Shown piece by piece: positions 62,637-64,000 of a stretch of 64,000 nucleotides of DNA; within the stretch, counting starts at the first letter, position 1, and each line of letters opens with the position of its first letter. The stretch is taken from contig NZ_RHHO01000017.1 in assembly GCF_003710865.1 (NCBI RefSeq), positions 248,001 to 312,000 of the forward strand, written 5' to 3'. Source of the stretch: Brevibacillus borstelensis. GTDB taxonomy: Bacteria > Bacillota > Bacilli > Brevibacillales > Brevibacillaceae. The notes under the pieces are model-generated. The model saw only the letters and a list, made by a program, of their open reading frames with translations, searched no databases and was not told where the DNA came from. The position numbers were made by a program, and so were the translations under genes.

Positions 62637-63638
62637 GTGGACCAGCGCATCATTACGACACAAATGAACTGGGAGGAGGATGCGGCAGAGCTCAGTCTTC
62701 GCCCTCGTTATTTGCATGAATATATTGGTCAACAACAAGCGAAAGATAATCTGAAGGTGTTTATCGAAGCGGCCAAGATGCGCAAAGAAGCGCTTGACCA
62801 CGTATTGCTCTACGGGCCGCCGGGCTTGGGGAAAACGACGTTGTCACAGATTATCGCCAACGAGCTGGGTGTCAGCATCCGGACAACGTCAGGACCGGCG
62901 ATTGAACGGCCGGGAGACTTGGCGGCAATCCTGACCAATCTTCAGGAAGGCGACGTGCTGTTTATCGATGAGATCCACCGCCTCAACAGAAGCGTGGAGG
63001 AGGTATTGTACCCGGCGATGGAGGACTTTGCGCTCGATATTATTATCGGGAAGGGGCCGAGTGCCCGCAGTGTCCGCCTGGATCTGCCTCCGTTTACGCT
63101 CGTGGGTGCGACCACACGTGCCGGGATGCTTTCCTCACCGCTGCGCGACCGTTTCGGGGTGGTAAACCGCCTGGAATTTTACACAGTGCCGGAATTGACG
63201 TTTATCGTCAGCCGGGCCGCCGATATCCTGCAGATCGGGATTCGCGAGGAGGGGGCCGCCGAGATTGCCAAGCGCTCACGTGGAACCCCGCGTGTGGCCA
63301 ATCGCCTGTTAAAACGTGTCCGGGACTTTGCACAAGTACAAGGCGACGGCGTCGTGACGGCCCAGATCGCCAGGGAAGCGCTGGAGCGGCTGCAGGTGGA
63401 CGCCTGCGGGCTGGATCATATCGATCACAAGCTGCTGCTCGCCATCATCGACAGATTTGATGGAGGACCGGTCGGCCTTGACACGATCGCCGCTACGATC
63501 GGGGAAGAAAGCCAAACGATTGAAGACGTCTGCGAGCCCTACCTGCTCCAGATCGGCTTCATGCAGCGAACGCCGAGAGGGCGCGTCGCCACACCAGCCG
63601 CCTATGAACATTTCGGTCGGGAGATGAAAAAAACATGA
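62637..63638 (+). CDS. ruvB: Holliday junction DNA helicase RuvB
   Basis: GTG start; 333 residues. The AAA+ core has Walker [11 protein letters not shown], Walker B LFIDEIHR, sensor 1 GATTRAG and the [13 protein letters not shown] sensor 2 region, followed by a winged helix ([15 protein letters not shown]). It drives branch migration with RuvA. It overlaps the DUF2905 gene. Confidence 0.98.
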   Translation: MDQRIITTQMNWEEDAAELSLRPRYLHEYIGQQQAKDNLKVFIEAAKMRKEALDHVLLYGPPGLGKTTLSQIIANELGVSIRTTSGPAIERPGDLAAILTNLQEGDVLFIDEIHRLNRSVEEVLYPAMEDFALDIIIGKGPSARSVRLDLPPFTLVGATTRAGMLSSPLRDRFGVVNRLEFYTVPELTFIVSRAADILQIGIREEGAAEIAKRSRGTPRVANRLLKRVRDFAQVQGDGVVTAQIAREALERLQVDACGLDHIDHKLLLAIIDRFDGGPVGLDTIAATIGEESQTIEDVCEPYLLQIGFMQRTPRGRVATPAAYEHFGREMKKT

Positions 63639-63853
63639 ATCCGGTAGCCAAACTGCTCATCATCGGAGGGGCTGTACTGATTGTTGTTGGCCTTTTGTGG
63701 CAAATCGGGGGACGATTTTTGCCTTTGGGCCGTCTGCCTGGAGACATCGTGGTCGAAAAAGAGAATTTCAAGTTCTACTTTCCGGTCGTCACCTGCATTG
63801 TGATCAGTATCGTGCTAACATTGGCTTCCTATTTGTTTCGCTTGTTTAAATGA
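63635..63853 (+). CDS. DUF2905 membrane protein
   Basis: The start overlaps the ruvB stop (ATGA). The 72 residues form two membrane helices (about 6-27 and 48-68) linked by the conserved [25 protein letters not shown] loop. DUF2905 genes often follow ruvB; function unknown. Confidence 0.92.
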   Translation: MNPVAKLLIIGGAVLIVVGLLWQIGGRFLPLGRLPGDIVVEKENFKFYFPVVTCIVISIVLTLASYLFRLFK

Positions 63854-64000
63854 GGAATAGATGCGAAAAGCCCGCGTTCTCGTTGACGCGGGTTCATTGC
63901 TATGTGCAGATGCACGCATGACTTGCATCCGAGGACCTAAATTGTACAGTCTGGGCAGGAAATGGCCTGTTTTTGTCGAAAAACATGGGAGTTCATGCCA
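63854..64000. other. Window end: hairpin and possible promoter, no gene
   Basis: CCCGCGT (63871-63877) pairs with ACGCGGG (63886-63892). The T tract is weak on the plus strand and better on the minus strand (CTTTTCGC). TTGCAT 63923-63928 and TACAGT 63945-63950, 16 bases apart, could be a promoter for a gene beyond the window. Confidence 0.45.

Overview
The window looks like a chromosomal segment of an endospore-forming Firmicute close to Brevibacillus (Paenibacillaceae). This rests on gene order: valS-folC-murC, spoIIB-maf-radC-mreBCD-minCD, spoIVFA/FB, rplU-prp-rpmA-spo0B-obg, pheA-safA and bofC-ruvCAB are the Bacillus order, while pbp2 and rodA next to minCD, an RNase E/G gene before rplU, and hom-thrC-thrB next to pheA fit Brevibacillus/Paenibacillus better than B. 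subtilis. The species call is inference. No rRNA, tRNA, CRISPR array, prophage or insertion sequence was seen.

Layout. 1-6300: end of hemL, a DMT exporter with a divergent MocR regulator, a secreted TIM-barrel-like protein, then two decayed genes (a frameshifted GyrI-like gene and an N-terminally truncated hydrolase) and an intact hydrolase. 6300-10200: secreted 5'-nucleotidase, then a PadR / DUF1700 / DUF4097 operon. 10200-13750: hemEHY haem genes. 13750-14530: a non-coding stretch holding two ~200-bp imperfect palindromes. 14530-18400: spoVID and two kinase-fold spore coat genes. 18800-22530: a three-gene partner-switching module (membrane PP2C phosphatase, Cys-cluster HATPase protein, STAS protein) with no sigma factor beside it. 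22550-28400: T-box-controlled valS, folC, murC. 28430-29500: fabH behind a perfect FapR-type operator. 29580-41170: spoIIB, DUF4321, maf, radC, mreBCD, pbp2, minCD, rodA and a cold-shock gene with a structured leader. 41300-49000: spoIVFA/FB, an AAC(6')-like GNAT, rng, L21 leader-rplU-prp-rpmA, spo0B, obgE and a PilZ-like gene. 49100-57100: a 50-codon gene on the minus strand, pheB-hom-thrC-thrB-pheA, safA and a CotS-like gene. 57100-64000: a minus-strand cyclic-nucleotide phosphodiesterase, bofC, a secreted unknown, a 63-aa unknown, ruvCAB and DUF2905.

The themes are cell shape and division (mre, min, rodA, pbp2), sporulation (spoVID/SafA coat scaffold, SpoIVF sigma-K checkpoint with BofC, Spo0B phosphorelay, SpoIIB septum), ribosome assembly (L21/L27/Prp/Obg), tetrapyrrole synthesis and threonine/phenylalanine synthesis. 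Most of this is ordinary conserved core. The parts most worth a second look are the orphan partner-switching module with its sigma-B-like promoter, the two tandem palindromes, the long-range stem in the cold-shock leader, the four 48-aa repeats inside the class B PBP, the 36-bp periodic arrays in safA, and the small minus-strand gene at 49146-49298.
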